Shown: positions 1-7,828 of the stretch, one piece after another
Numbering within the stretch: the first letter of the stretch is position 1
Layout of the letters: the number at the start of each line of letters is the position of its first letter
Source of the DNA: Limnothrix sp. CACIAM 69d
GTDB taxonomy: Bacteria > Cyanobacteriota > Cyanobacteriia > CACIAM-69d
Direction: 5' to 3'
Length of the DNA stretch: 64,000 nucleotides
NCBI GenBank assembly: GCA_001913845.2
Contig: MKGP02000041.1
Coordinates: 1-64,000 of the forward strand
The notes under the pieces: generated by a model
Told to the model about the DNA's origin: nothing
The model's database searches: none
The model's input: only the letters and a program-made list of their open reading frames with translations
Made by a program: the position numbers and the translations under genes

Positions 1-243
1 GGTTTCAGAAAATTCTGCATCAGTCCTGACTGCCTGAGGAAGGCCAATGACCAACGCTTGCTAGGTTAATAGGCTCTGCCAGGTTGCTGCCTTCCTGAAA
101 AACGTGCTAGCTTGAATGGCAATCAGGCCTAGTCCGCCATTTAGCTTAAAACAGCAGGCATTCAGCCTTCGGGCAATGTCCAAGTTTTAGCAGTTGGCTC
201 AAGGTGATTGAGGCCCTTTGAATAAAGACAGGAGGTGATGCCC

Positions 244-318
244 ATGGGTAGTAGCAGTAGTATGTCTCAGGGTTTTCAAGTTGGAGGATACTGGCTGTGT
301 ACCGGGCTGGTTGCCTAG
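244..318 (+). CDS. Possible 24-residue peptide
   Basis: A very short ORF starts with ATG at 244 (or in-frame ATG at 238) and stops with TAG at 316-318. It follows AGGAGGTGAT at 230-239, which is a full-length match to the anti-Shine-Dalgarno end of 16S rRNA. The peptide is rich in Ser and Gly, with one Cys and one Trp near the C-terminus, and has no clear membrane segment. A strong terminator lies 100 bases downstream on the same strand. I recognise no family. It could be a real small protein, a leader peptide or chance; the ribosome binding site is the main support. Confidence 0.35.
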   Translation: MGSSSSMSQGFQVGGYWLCTGLVA

Positions 319-417
319 GTAAGCCCTCCCTCTTCAAAAAGGGTCACGTCACTCGACGGGGCGGTTAAAGCTTTCGCAATACCCGGCAGTTGAGTTTCAA
401 GTTGATAACCCGCTAGA

Positions 418-458
418 CCGCTCCTATCCGTTGTTTCGGGTAGGAGCGGATAGTTTTT
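418..458 (+). terminator. Rho-independent terminator
   Basis: The stem pairs 418-430 with 437-449, 13 bp with one G-T pair, around a 6-base loop. It is followed by ATAGTTTTT. It ends a plus-strand transcript whose only visible coding content is the short ORF at 244-318, or the end of something left of the window. Confidence 0.75.
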
Positions 459-583
459 GGGGGGTTTGAGCGTGTTTTGATTGAGGGCTGCGGGGCGATC
501 GCGCTGGGCTAATTCCCAGTTGCCTTGGGCCTTGCTCTGCTGGGGTTGAGTTGGGGGCTGAACTTTGGGGGTCAATCAACGGT

Positions 584-1486
584 TTAGCTGTCGCGGCGAT
601 CGCGCATGAGCCAAAAGCCCGCAAAGCGCTCCTCATCGGGGTTGGTTTGCACCGCCAGAAAATGCACTCCTTGGGCCCCTTGCTTTTGGGCTTCAAAGGT
701 TTGTCCCTCGGCTTTTTGGGCCGCATTGGGCAAGGTCGAGAGCACCCAAGCATCGCCAATGCCGGTTTCCAAAATCACCCGATCGGGAAATTCCTCCCGA
801 TCGCTCGACAGGCTGGAAGGCTTCACCTGTTGTTCAATCCGCACAAAGCCCATTTCCAAACCCGACATCCAAGCGGAGATGGCCATGGCCCGAGGCGAAA
901 AAATCAGCAGCCCGGGAACTGGCGTATCGGGCGCTAAATTGACCATGGACAAGGGAAACGCCTCGCCAAAGTCGATCGCCCATTCATGCAGCTCGCCAAA
1001 GGCCGACGCTTCCAGGGAAACAAAGGCCCACTTTTGCCCCAACAACGCATCGGGCAAGGGCTGAGCGGCCGGTGGCGGCATGAACACGCCCGCCGTTTGG
1101 GCGGTGGCTTGGTAGCCCGGTTCTTGGGGATAGACCGTTTCGAGCCGATCGGCAATCCAATCCTTGATGGCGTGGGTGCGGTGGCTGAGGGAGCAGGGCA
1201 ACTCCGCATCTTGGCAGGCTTTGACGATCATGTTCTTCATGGCCTGCCGGAAAAAACGAATCCGGCTGGGGGCCTGGCCTGCCTTGGCGATCGCCTCTTC
1301 GATCGCCTGCATCAGGGTCACGGAATTGACCTCGCTGTTGGAGCAATATTTGCTGTAGCGAAACAGGGACTGCCAATCGGCCCGCGAGTCAGTGGGACTC
1401 TCACAAATCAAGATTTCCCAAACCTTTTTTTGGTCTGCATCTAAAATCGGACGCGAGTAAAAATCCAGTTCCCAGATAACGGCCAT
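584..1486 (-). CDS. Tab2/Atab2 family RNA-binding protein
   Basis: This 300-residue protein belongs to the Tab2/Atab2 (DUF1092) family. In algae and plants that family binds mRNA and supports translation of photosystem reaction-centre subunits; the cyanobacterial role is less clear. The family signature is visible at the N-terminus, which begins MAVIWELDFYSRP, and at the C-terminus near FAGFWLMRD. I start it at 1486 because the family begins there; the open frame runs 39 codons further but that extension is arginine- and proline-rich with no likeness. The product should be cytosolic. It is the last gene of a minus-strand series and is separated from the upstream permease gene by a hairpin, so it probably has its own promoter. 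Confidence 0.9.
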   Translation of the reverse strand: MAVIWELDFYSRPILDADQKKVWEILICESPTDSRADWQSLFRYSKYCSNSEVNSVTLMQAIEEAIAKAGQAPSRIRFFRQAMKNMIVKACQDAELPCSLSHRTHAIKDWIADRLETVYPQEPGYQATAQTAGVFMPPPAAQPLPDALLGQKWAFVSLEASAFGELHEWAIDFGEAFPLSMVNLAPDTPVPGLLIFSPRAMAISAWMSGLEMGFVRIEQQVKPSSLSSDREEFPDRVILETGIGDAWVLSTLPNAAQKAEGQTFEAQKQGAQGVHFLAVQTNPDEERFAGFWLMRDRRDS

Positions 1487-1598
1487 TGCTAAAAAATTTG
1501 CCGGACGGCTAAGTTGAGGCTTGCGGTTGGGCAGCGACCCGGGCAGAAGCTGGGCGATCGGGCGATCAACCCCATACCAAACCCCAGGACACCAAAAT

Positions 1599-1635
1599 TC
1601 CAAACCGTTTCAACTGTACCGTTCCGTTGAAACGG
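1599..1635 (-). terminator. Hairpin, probable terminator of the permease gene
   Basis: CCGTTTCAAC at 1605-1614 pairs perfectly with GTTGAAACGG at 1626-1635 across an 11-base loop. On the minus strand the stem is followed by TTTGGAATTTT. The site lies between the permease 3' end and the Tab2 start, so a weak terminator fits; an operator for the Tab2 gene is the alternative. Confidence 0.45.
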
Positions 1636-1709
1636 GCGATCGCTCAAAAACGGGTGAAATCATCCCTTGCGGCATGGACTGAACCCAGGACAACCGCCCT
1701 AACCGTTGA

Positions 1710-2573
1710 CTAACCCTTCACGCCACTGCCCGTTTCACTGGGCACAATGTAATTTTGCATCACCAAAAAGAAAGCCAGAATTGGGGCGATCGAAATGACC
1801 GAACCCGCCGCAATCAAGCGCCAATCGAGGGAAAACGTGCCCGACAACCGCGCCACCCCCAGCGGCAATGTGTAGTAATTCGGGTCATCCAAAATTAGCA
1901 GTGGCCAGAGAAAATCGCTCCAAGCGCCAATAAATACAAAAATTGCCAGGGTAATCAGCGCCGGCCGCACCGATGGCAACATCACATGCCACCAAATTCC
2001 CAACTCAGAACAGCCATCAATCCGGGCCGCTTCTTCCAAATCCTTCGGCACGCCCATGAAGGCCTGGCGCATCAAAAAAATGCCAAAGGCCGAGGCGATC
2101 GCCGGGAAAATTAAGCCAATAAAACTATTTCGCAGCCCTAAATTCACGGCCAAGATATAGAGCGGAATCATCACAATCTGGAAGGGAATGGCAATGGTGG
2201 CCACGATCGCGCTAAAAATCCATTCCCGCCCCTTAAACGACAACCGCGCCAAGGGATAGGCCGCCAAGGAACAGATCAATAAGTTCAACGCCACGGTTAA
2301 CCCTGCCACCAGCGTGCTGTTGAGCAAATATTGCGCAAAGGGGGCACTCGTCCAGGCTTTGGCAAAATTTTCCAAGGTCGGCGCAGCGGGAATCAGCCGA
2401 GGCGGAAAGGAAAAAATATCTTCCGTGGGCGACTTCAACGATGTGCCCATCAGCCAGAGCAGGGGCAACAACATCACCAGGGCGATCGCCCCTAAAAGCA
2501 CATATTGAGCCAGGATTTTCCAGGGCGATGCTTTGGAACCGAAAGTCTGGTGAGTGGTTTGATCAATTTCCAT
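1710..2573 (-). CDS. Carbohydrate ABC transporter permease, MalG type
   Basis: This 287-residue inner membrane permease is of the MalG/UgpE class of binding-protein-dependent sugar importers. It has about six membrane segments, starting at residues 22-44. The cytoplasmic EAA loop that docks the ATPase is visible as EEAARIDGCSELGIWW at about residues 182-197. The length is normal. The substrate cannot be read from the sequence; glucosylglycerol, trehalose or maltose-type sugars are family possibilities. Its 5' end lies 16 bases after a DrrA-type ATPase gene, but that ATPase belongs to an exporter class. No MalF-type partner, binding protein or MalK-type ATPase is in the window, so the rest of this transporter must be encoded elsewhere. 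Confidence 0.88.
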   Translation of the reverse strand: MEIDQTTHQTFGSKASPWKILAQYVLLGAIALVMLLPLLWLMGTSLKSPTEDIFSFPPRLIPAAPTLENFAKAWTSAPFAQYLLNSTLVAGLTVALNLLICSLAAYPLARLSFKGREWIFSAIVATIAIPFQIVMIPLYILAVNLGLRNSFIGLIFPAIASAFGIFLMRQAFMGVPKDLEEAARIDGCSELGIWWHVMLPSVRPALITLAIFVFIGAWSDFLWPLLILDDPNYYTLPLGVARLSGTFSLDWRLIAAGSVISIAPILAFFLVMQNYIVPSETGSGVKG

Positions 2574-2589
2574 GGGCGGTTGCCCCCAG

Positions 2590-3441
2590 TTAATCCAGTT
2601 GGCGGCCTGTCAGCTCCACAAAGATATCCTCTAGGTTCGATGGACGCACCATCAACCCGGTTTTCACCGCCTGGGAATCTAAGTATTGATTCGCTTCCAA
2701 AAGGGTGGGGAAGAATTTGTAATCCCAGCGATCGGCCGTTTGTTTCATGACCAACCCTTCCCCATGTTTGGTGCGAAAATCTTGGAGCGTTCCCAACTCA
2801 ATCAGTTGGCCCGCGTCCATAATGCCGATCCGATCGCACAAATATTCCACTTCGTCCATGTAGTGCGTCGTCAGCAGCATGGTCATGCCACCGCGATTCA
2901 GGTCGCGAATAATTTCCCACAGGCGGCGGCGCGTTTGCGGATCCAACCCCACCGTTGGCTCATCCAAAAATAAAATTTCCGGCTCATGCAACAGGGCCCG
3001 GGCAATTTGCAACCGACGCTTCATCCCGCCCGACAGGGTTTTCACGAGACTATCGCGGCGATCGCCCAGTTCCACATAGTCCAACCAGCGATCAATCCGC
3101 CCTTGGCGCTCTTTGGCGGGAATGTGGTGCAGCCGGCCGTGGAATTCCAAATTTTCCCAAACGGTTAAATCGCCATCCACGCTGGTTTGTTGCAACACCA
3201 CGCCAATTTGTTGCCGCACCTCTTGCATTTGGCGAGCCACATCAAACCCAGCCACCTGAATTTGTCCAGCGGTGGGGCGAGTGAGAGTGGTGATCATCCG
3301 AATGGTGGTGGACTTGCCCGCGCCGTTGGGGCCCAGCAGCCCAAACATTTCTCCCGCTTGAATCTCAAAGCTGAGATCCTTCACCACGGGGCGATCGCCA
3401 TAGATTTTTTGTACGTTGTGGAGGGAAACCGCCGCGCCCAT
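2590..3441 (-). CDS. ABC transporter ATP-binding protein, DrrA/CcmA type
   Basis: This 283-residue ATPase energises an ABC exporter of the daunorubicin-resistance (DrrA) class. Walker A is GPNGAGKST at about residues 37-45, the ABC signature is LSGGMKRR, and Walker B is ILFLDEPTVGLDP. The DrrA-type C-terminal tail of about 70 residues ends with a typical LEDIFVELTGR segment. I place the start at ATG 3441, which has AGGCAAG upstream; the frame is open for 37 more codons but they match nothing. The usual DrrB-like permease is not adjacent. The MalG-type permease that follows by 16 bases is an unlikely true partner, though the two may be co-transcribed. Confidence 0.88.
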   Translation of the reverse strand: MGAAVSLHNVQKIYGDRPVVKDLSFEIQAGEMFGLLGPNGAGKSTTIRMITTLTRPTAGQIQVAGFDVARQMQEVRQQIGVVLQQTSVDGDLTVWENLEFHGRLHHIPAKERQGRIDRWLDYVELGDRRDSLVKTLSGGMKRRLQIARALLHEPEILFLDEPTVGLDPQTRRRLWEIIRDLNRGGMTMLLTTHYMDEVEYLCDRIGIMDAGQLIELGTLQDFRTKHGEGLVMKQTADRWDYKFFPTLLEANQYLDSQAVKTGLMVRPSNLEDIFVELTGRQLD

Positions 3442-3562
3442 TGTTTTCTTGCCTGTGAATTGCCCAGCCTGTAACAGCTTTGTAACACTGGCTTCTACTG
3501 TACCTGTTTGGGTTAAACAACGGTCTCCGAATTCCACAGGCGGCGACTCCAATTAACTCCAA

Positions 3563-4108
3563 TTAATCCGTATCCTGATCCGCCGCCGGGTCATAGAGCA
3601 CCACGTTTTCCTGTTCGTTGGGGTCATTGCGGGCCACCAACGCTTGGGCCGGCTCGCTGGTGCTGAGGTTGTGGGGCTGGTGGGGAACGCCAGCGGGGAT
3701 GAAAATAAAGTCGCCCGCCTCATGGATGATCGATTGTTTCAGTCCTTTGCCATAGCGGGTTTCAACCCGTCCTTGGAGCAGATAAATCGCTGTTTCATAG
3801 TCCCGATGGAAGTGGGGTTCGGCTGCGCCCCCGGGCGGAATAATCACCAGGTTTAGGGAAATACCCTTGGATCCTGCGGTGGCCTCTGAAATGCCCACAA
3901 AGTAGGGCAATCGCTGGCGTGTGAGGGTTTCCGCGTCGGGGCGAACGGTCACAATTTCACCGTCAATGGCTTGATCAATGGCTTGATCAATGGCTCGATC
4001 GACCGGTTCCGGTTGCGTGGGCTGAGCCACCGGATCGCGTCGATCGAGCCTAGGGGCCGATGGTGATGACTCGATCGAAGCGGTAACGGGCATCCCTGAT
4101 TGATCCAT
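3563..4108 (-). CDS. Cupin domain protein
   Basis: This 181-residue soluble protein has a C-terminal cupin beta-barrel from about residue 70 onward. The first cupin motif is visible as PHFHRDYETAIYLLQG, giving metal-ligand candidates His, His and Glu. The second motif contains GDFIFIPAGVPHQPHN, which supplies the last His. The N-terminal 50 residues are low complexity and include a short in-frame repeat DQAIDQAID encoded by 12-base DNA repeats. Proteins of this kind bind a metal and may be enzymes or small-ligand sensors; I cannot assign a substrate. It lies upstream of the ABC ATPase gene on the same strand with a gap of about 120 bases. Confidence 0.8.
   Translation of the reverse strand: MDQSGMPVTASIESSPSAPRLDRRDPVAQPTQPEPVDRAIDQAIDQAIDGEIVTVRPDAETLTRQRLPYFVGISEATAGSKGISLNLVIIPPGGAAEPHFHRDYETAIYLLQGRVETRYGKGLKQSIIHEAGDFIFIPAGVPHQPHNLSTSEPAQALVARNDPNEQENVVLYDPAADQDTD
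3964..3999. repeat. 12-bp tandem repeat inside the cupin gene
   Basis: AATGGCTTGATC is repeated three times, the last copy with one change. The unit is a multiple of three and encodes the DQAI repeats in the N-terminal linker of the cupin protein. Confidence 0.7.
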
Positions 4109-4155
4109 GGTTCCGAAGCCGGCTCGGCCGGTTTGAACGGGTTGAAATAGACAAG

Positions 4156-4200
4156 TCCAGCAAATTCAGCAAATCCAGCAAACCCAGCAAACCCAGCACA
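4156..4200. repeat. 9-bp tandem repeat, five copies
   Basis: Five units of the form TCCAGCAAA with single-base changes lie between the cupin start and the first GT39 gene. No gene is seen here. Confidence 0.75.
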
Positions 4201-4239
4201 ACAATCAAAGCGATTAAAGCGATCGGCGGTGGCCAGTGG

Positions 4240-5919
4240 CTAAGTTGAGGGGCGATCGGGAGTTGAGGATTGCAATCGCCACAAATTCCACCAACTGGCC
4301 CCAAAGGGAACCAACCGTTGACCCCGCTGCTCGATCGCTTTGGGCAGTTTCTTGCCGGGAACGAGCACAAAGGTATTAGAACGCTCGGGCCAGTTCAAGT
4401 TCTGAATGCTGGGAGCTAACCAAAAGCTGATGTTACGAGCCTTCAGGCGATCGCTGGCATAACTCAAAGACAGGGCCGAGGAAGAATAGCCAGGAACCGC
4501 TGTCATCACGATTAACGGGCGATCGACCTCTTTCAAGGCCTTGGCAACTTCCACCCAACCCGGCCCACCCTTGCTCCACCAGGATAATTGCCAGGAGCGG
4601 GCTTTTGCCGCATTCAAGTTAGCCACGACCAACAAAATCGCCAAGCTACTCGCAAACAGTTGAGGCATCCAACGCCAACGGCAGAGATAAAACCACAGAG
4701 GTTGAGGCAATTCCTGACCAGGCTTAGGGGGAATCCGATCGCAAAGCGTGGCAATCCAATCGGCTAGGGCCACTTGCACACCAATGATCAGCGGCAATTG
4801 ATAGCGAATGATGGTGGCCATGGTGCGATCCATCACGATGGCGGGCAACCAAAGCAACAGGAAAAATGGGGCAATGGTACTAAAGACAAATCGCTTAACC
4901 ATTGGCTCACTCGATCGCCCACAATGGACCAGCGCTACCCCAAACACCACCACCACAACCCATCGCAGGAAATCGGCGGAGGATGGGTTCCAGATGCTGG
5001 GCTGGCCATCCCACAAAACGGCCGCAAATGTGCGCATGGCTGACCAACGCTGCATCCCGGGGGCAGAGGTCTGATTTAGCCACTCCAGGGACGTGGCGGC
5101 TCCCTTCCTAACCTGAAACAGTGTCCATAGCCAAGGGGACATGGCCAACAGGGTTCCAGTCGCCGCGATCGCCCAAGGGATAACCCGTCGCCAGTGCCGA
5201 TCGCCCGATCGCCACCACCAAACCCCAACCCAAAGGCCATGGCCCAGCAACACCAACCCCCCAAGCAAGTGGCTATACCAATTGAGGGTGAGGGTGATGC
5301 CATACAGCAACCAGTGAATGCCAGTGGACTTTTGCACAGAATTTTGCGCAGAATTGCGCAGCGATCGGGCTAAAAATCCACTGGAAAGCACCACAAAAAC
5401 TAGCCAAATGGCATATTCTCGCGCCTCTTGGGCATAGAGAATTTGTAGCGGTGACAGGGCCACCAGCACCGTGCCAATCCAAGGCAAACTGGGGCGATCG
5501 CTCAATTGGCGTAAGAGCCAAAACACACTGGGCAACAACGCAACTCCCATCAGAGCCGCCACCATGCGGAGGCTGACAATGTTGTTCCCAAACCAGTGGG
5601 CCCAACCTCGGGCTAGCAAGTAATAGAGGGGTGGGTGATGGGCATTGGCAGAAGCCAAAGACTGAACCGTATCCCAAGCCGTTTTGCCCGGTTTTGCAGC
5701 AAGACTGCGCCAGAGATCGGCCATCACCTGTTCGCGGCCTCCCCATTGTTGAAGGAGTTCAGGATCCGTCTGGTTCGCAATATGCCGCAGGGTCGAGAAT
5801 TCGTCGTACCAAGGAAGGAACTGTCCTAAATCGGAAAATCGCAGCAAGCAACCAATGGTGATTAGTCCGATCGACCCCAAAACTAGCCAACGTGGTGCTC
5901 GTGCGTTTGGATCAGCCAT
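4240..5919 (-). CDS. GT39-like membrane glycosyltransferase, copy 1
   Basis: This 559-residue polytopic membrane protein is of the PMT/ArnT-like glycosyltransferase class (GT39/GT83), which uses polyprenyl-phosphate sugars on the outer face of the membrane. After the first membrane segment (residues 11-27) the catalytic acidic pair sits in WYDEFSTL at about residues 37-44. The family motif HHPPLYY is at about 94-100. About eleven further hydrophobic segments follow, and the C-terminal 120 residues form a soluble domain. It is a close paralogue of the next gene and the pair arose by tandem duplication including flanking DNA. The acceptor is unknown; lipid, glycan or protein are all possible. 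Confidence 0.82.
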   Translation of the reverse strand: MADPNARAPRWLVLGSIGLITIGCLLRFSDLGQFLPWYDEFSTLRHIANQTDPELLQQWGGREQVMADLWRSLAAKPGKTAWDTVQSLASANAHHPPLYYLLARGWAHWFGNNIVSLRMVAALMGVALLPSVFWLLRQLSDRPSLPWIGTVLVALSPLQILYAQEAREYAIWLVFVVLSSGFLARSLRNSAQNSVQKSTGIHWLLYGITLTLNWYSHLLGGLVLLGHGLWVGVWWWRSGDRHWRRVIPWAIAATGTLLAMSPWLWTLFQVRKGAATSLEWLNQTSAPGMQRWSAMRTFAAVLWDGQPSIWNPSSADFLRWVVVVVFGVALVHCGRSSEPMVKRFVFSTIAPFFLLLWLPAIVMDRTMATIIRYQLPLIIGVQVALADWIATLCDRIPPKPGQELPQPLWFYLCRWRWMPQLFASSLAILLVVANLNAAKARSWQLSWWSKGGPGWVEVAKALKEVDRPLIVMTAVPGYSSSALSLSYASDRLKARNISFWLAPSIQNLNWPERSNTFVLVPGKKLPKAIEQRGQRLVPFGASWWNLWRLQSSTPDRPST

Positions 5920-5948
5920 GTTTTTGTCAATTTTTCGCCATTTTTCTG

Positions 5949-5975
5949 GTTATAGCTCATGCTTCATGGGCCCAA
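5949..5975 (-). promoter_or_regulatory. Candidate promoter of GT39 copy 1
   Basis: On the minus strand TTGGGC (5975-5970) is followed after 15 bases by TATAAC (5954-5949), about 30 bases before the start codon. The same arrangement stands before copy 2, which supports it. Confidence 0.45.
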
Positions 5976-6049
5976 TTTTCGCCAGTTCAGTGCAAGAGAT
6001 CTGCGCAAGCAATCTGCATTGTGCGCTCTAGAAAAATGATCGGCGGTGG

Positions 6050-7726
6050 TTAATTTGAGGGACGATCGGGCGCGGGGCGATCGGGGGTTGAGGATTGCAA
6101 TCGCCACAAATTCCACCAACTAGTTCCGAAGGGAATCAACCGCTGACCCCGCTGCTCGATCGCTTGGCGGAGATCGGGGGATGGACTAAACAAAAAGGTG
6201 TTGGGGCGATCGGGCCAGTTCAAGCCTTGGAAACTGGGAGCCAGCCAAACGGTAACACCGCGAGATTTCAACCGATCGCTGGCGTGGCTCAAGGCCAAAG
6301 CGGAAAGGGAATACCCAGGGATATCGGTCATCACCAACAGGGGGCGATCAACTTCTTTCAGGGCTTTGGCAATTTCGACAGGAACGGTTCCCCCCTTGCT
6401 CCACCAGGACAATTGCCAGGAGCGTGCTCTGGCGGCGTTCAGGTTCGCAACCAGCAGCAAAATCGCCAACAGCGCCGCAAAACAGTGGGGCATCCAGCGC
6501 CAGCGAAATAGATAGAACGATAGGGGCTGGGGCCATTCCTGGACAGGCTTCGGGGTAATTTGCTCGCAGGTCGTGACAATCCAGTTGGCCAACACCACTT
6601 GCATTCCCAAAAGCAAGGGGAGCTGGTAGCGAATGATGGAAGCCATCGTTCGATCCATCACAATCGCCGGCAGCCAGACCAGCACGAGGAACGGGGCCAC
6701 TGCACTGAGAACAAACCCCTTGAGCAAGGGTTCTCCCGATCGCCAACATCCCACCAAGGCCACAATCATCCACAGGGTCACCATCAGGTAGGGAATGTCG
6801 GTCGCCGTTGGGAAGGAAGCCCACAAATTCGGTTGGTTATCCCACAGGGTGGCGGCAAAGGCCCGCAGGGCCGCCCAACGGTGAATTCCTGGGGGCCCCG
6901 CCTGGTTGAGCCAGGCCAGGGAGGCGATCGATTGGGTTTGGGCCCGGTAAAGCACCCAAATCCAAGGGGAAATGGCCAGCAGGGTGCCAACGGCGGCGAT
7001 CGCCCAAGGGATTGCCCGTCGCCAATTTCGATCGCTCGATCGCCACACCCAAACCCCAACCCAAAGGCCATGGCCCAGCAGCACGAATCCCCCCAGCAAA
7101 TGGCTATACCAATTCAGGGTGAGGGTAAGGCCATACAGCAACCAGTGAGGCCAAGAGGAATGGCGCAGCGATCGGGCTAAAAATCCGCTGGACAGCACAA
7201 AAAAAATCAGCCAGATCGCATATTCCCTCGCCTCCTGGGCATAGAGAATTTGTAGCGGTGACAGGGCCACCAACACCGTGCCCACCCAAGGCAGACTGGG
7301 ACGCTGGCTCAGTTGCCGCAGGAGCCAAAAAACACTAGCCAGCAGGATCACCCCCATGATCGCCGTGGCGGTGCGGAGGCTGACGATCGTGTTGCCAAAC
7401 CAGTCGGCCCAGACGCGAACAAACAGGTAATACAGGGGCGGGTGATGGGCATCGTGGGTGGCGAGGGATATGACCATATCCCAGGTGGTCTTTTGGGGTT
7501 TTGTCGATAGGCTGTGCCATAGGTCGGCCAAAACCTGTTCGCGCCCCTGCCACAGTTGGGTGAGATCCAATTCCGATTGGACGGCGATGTGCTGCAATGT
7601 CGCCAATTCGTCATACCAAGGCAGGAACTGGCCTAGACCGGAAAATCGCAGCAGGCAGCCAATGGTGATTAGCCCAATCGACCCCCAAACCAACCAACGT
7701 GGTGCTCGCATTGCTCGATCGGTCAT
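6050..7726 (-). CDS. GT39-like membrane glycosyltransferase, copy 2
   Basis: This 558-residue paralogue of the preceding protein has the same layout: an N-terminal membrane anchor, the acidic pair in WYDELATL, the motif HHPPLYYLF, many membrane segments and a soluble C-terminal domain. I start it at ATG 7726 because it then aligns with copy 1 from the first residue. The open frame to 7825 would read through the conserved promoter-like element at 7784-7811. The two proteins differ mainly in loops and in the C-terminal domain, so they may use different acceptors or donors. A PMT-family function in extracytoplasmic sugar transfer is well supported; the substrate is unknown. Confidence 0.82.
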   Translation of the reverse strand: MTDRAMRAPRWLVWGSIGLITIGCLLRFSGLGQFLPWYDELATLQHIAVQSELDLTQLWQGREQVLADLWHSLSTKPQKTTWDMVISLATHDAHHPPLYYLFVRVWADWFGNTIVSLRTATAIMGVILLASVFWLLRQLSQRPSLPWVGTVLVALSPLQILYAQEAREYAIWLIFFVLSSGFLARSLRHSSWPHWLLYGLTLTLNWYSHLLGGFVLLGHGLWVGVWVWRSSDRNWRRAIPWAIAAVGTLLAISPWIWVLYRAQTQSIASLAWLNQAGPPGIHRWAALRAFAATLWDNQPNLWASFPTATDIPYLMVTLWMIVALVGCWRSGEPLLKGFVLSAVAPFLVLVWLPAIVMDRTMASIIRYQLPLLLGMQVVLANWIVTTCEQITPKPVQEWPQPLSFYLFRWRWMPHCFAALLAILLLVANLNAARARSWQLSWWSKGGTVPVEIAKALKEVDRPLLVMTDIPGYSLSALALSHASDRLKSRGVTVWLAPSFQGLNWPDRPNTFLFSPSPDLRQAIEQRGQRLIPFGTSWWNLWRLQSSTPDRPAPDRPSN

Positions 7727-7783
7727 GGTTTCTGGGTCATGGTTGCTGGGTCGTGGCGTTGTTGATGTCTCGCCAGTTTTCTG

Positions 7784-7811
7784 GTTATAGCTCATGGCCT
7801 TTGGGCCCCAA
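7784..7811 (-). promoter_or_regulatory. Candidate promoter of GT39 copy 2
   Basis: On the minus strand TTGGGG (7811-7806), a 16-base spacer and TATAAC (7789-7784) lie 57 bases before the chosen start. The surrounding sequence is shared with the copy 1 promoter region. Confidence 0.45.
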
Positions 7812-7828
7812 GCCTGGCCAGTCAAGGG

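Larger units (their letters stand above)
1..583. other. Largely non-coding stretch
   Basis: Apart from the 24-codon ORF and the terminator I see no gene here. Reading frame 1 of the plus strand is open from base 1 to a stop near 67 and could be the tail of a gene outside the window. Minus-strand ORFs in the interval lack a Shine-Dalgarno and resemble no family I know. Confidence 0.5.

Noticed and set aside
1-460. tmRNA, RNase P RNA or SRP RNA
   Set aside because: The conserved cores of these RNAs, such as the GAGGAAAGTCC region of RNase P RNA, are not found here or elsewhere in the window.
4050-4370. Minus-strand ORF with leucine-rich GLLGLLDLLNLLDL stretch
   Set aside because: The stretch is the translation of the 9-bp tandem repeat, and the ORF overlaps two better genes.
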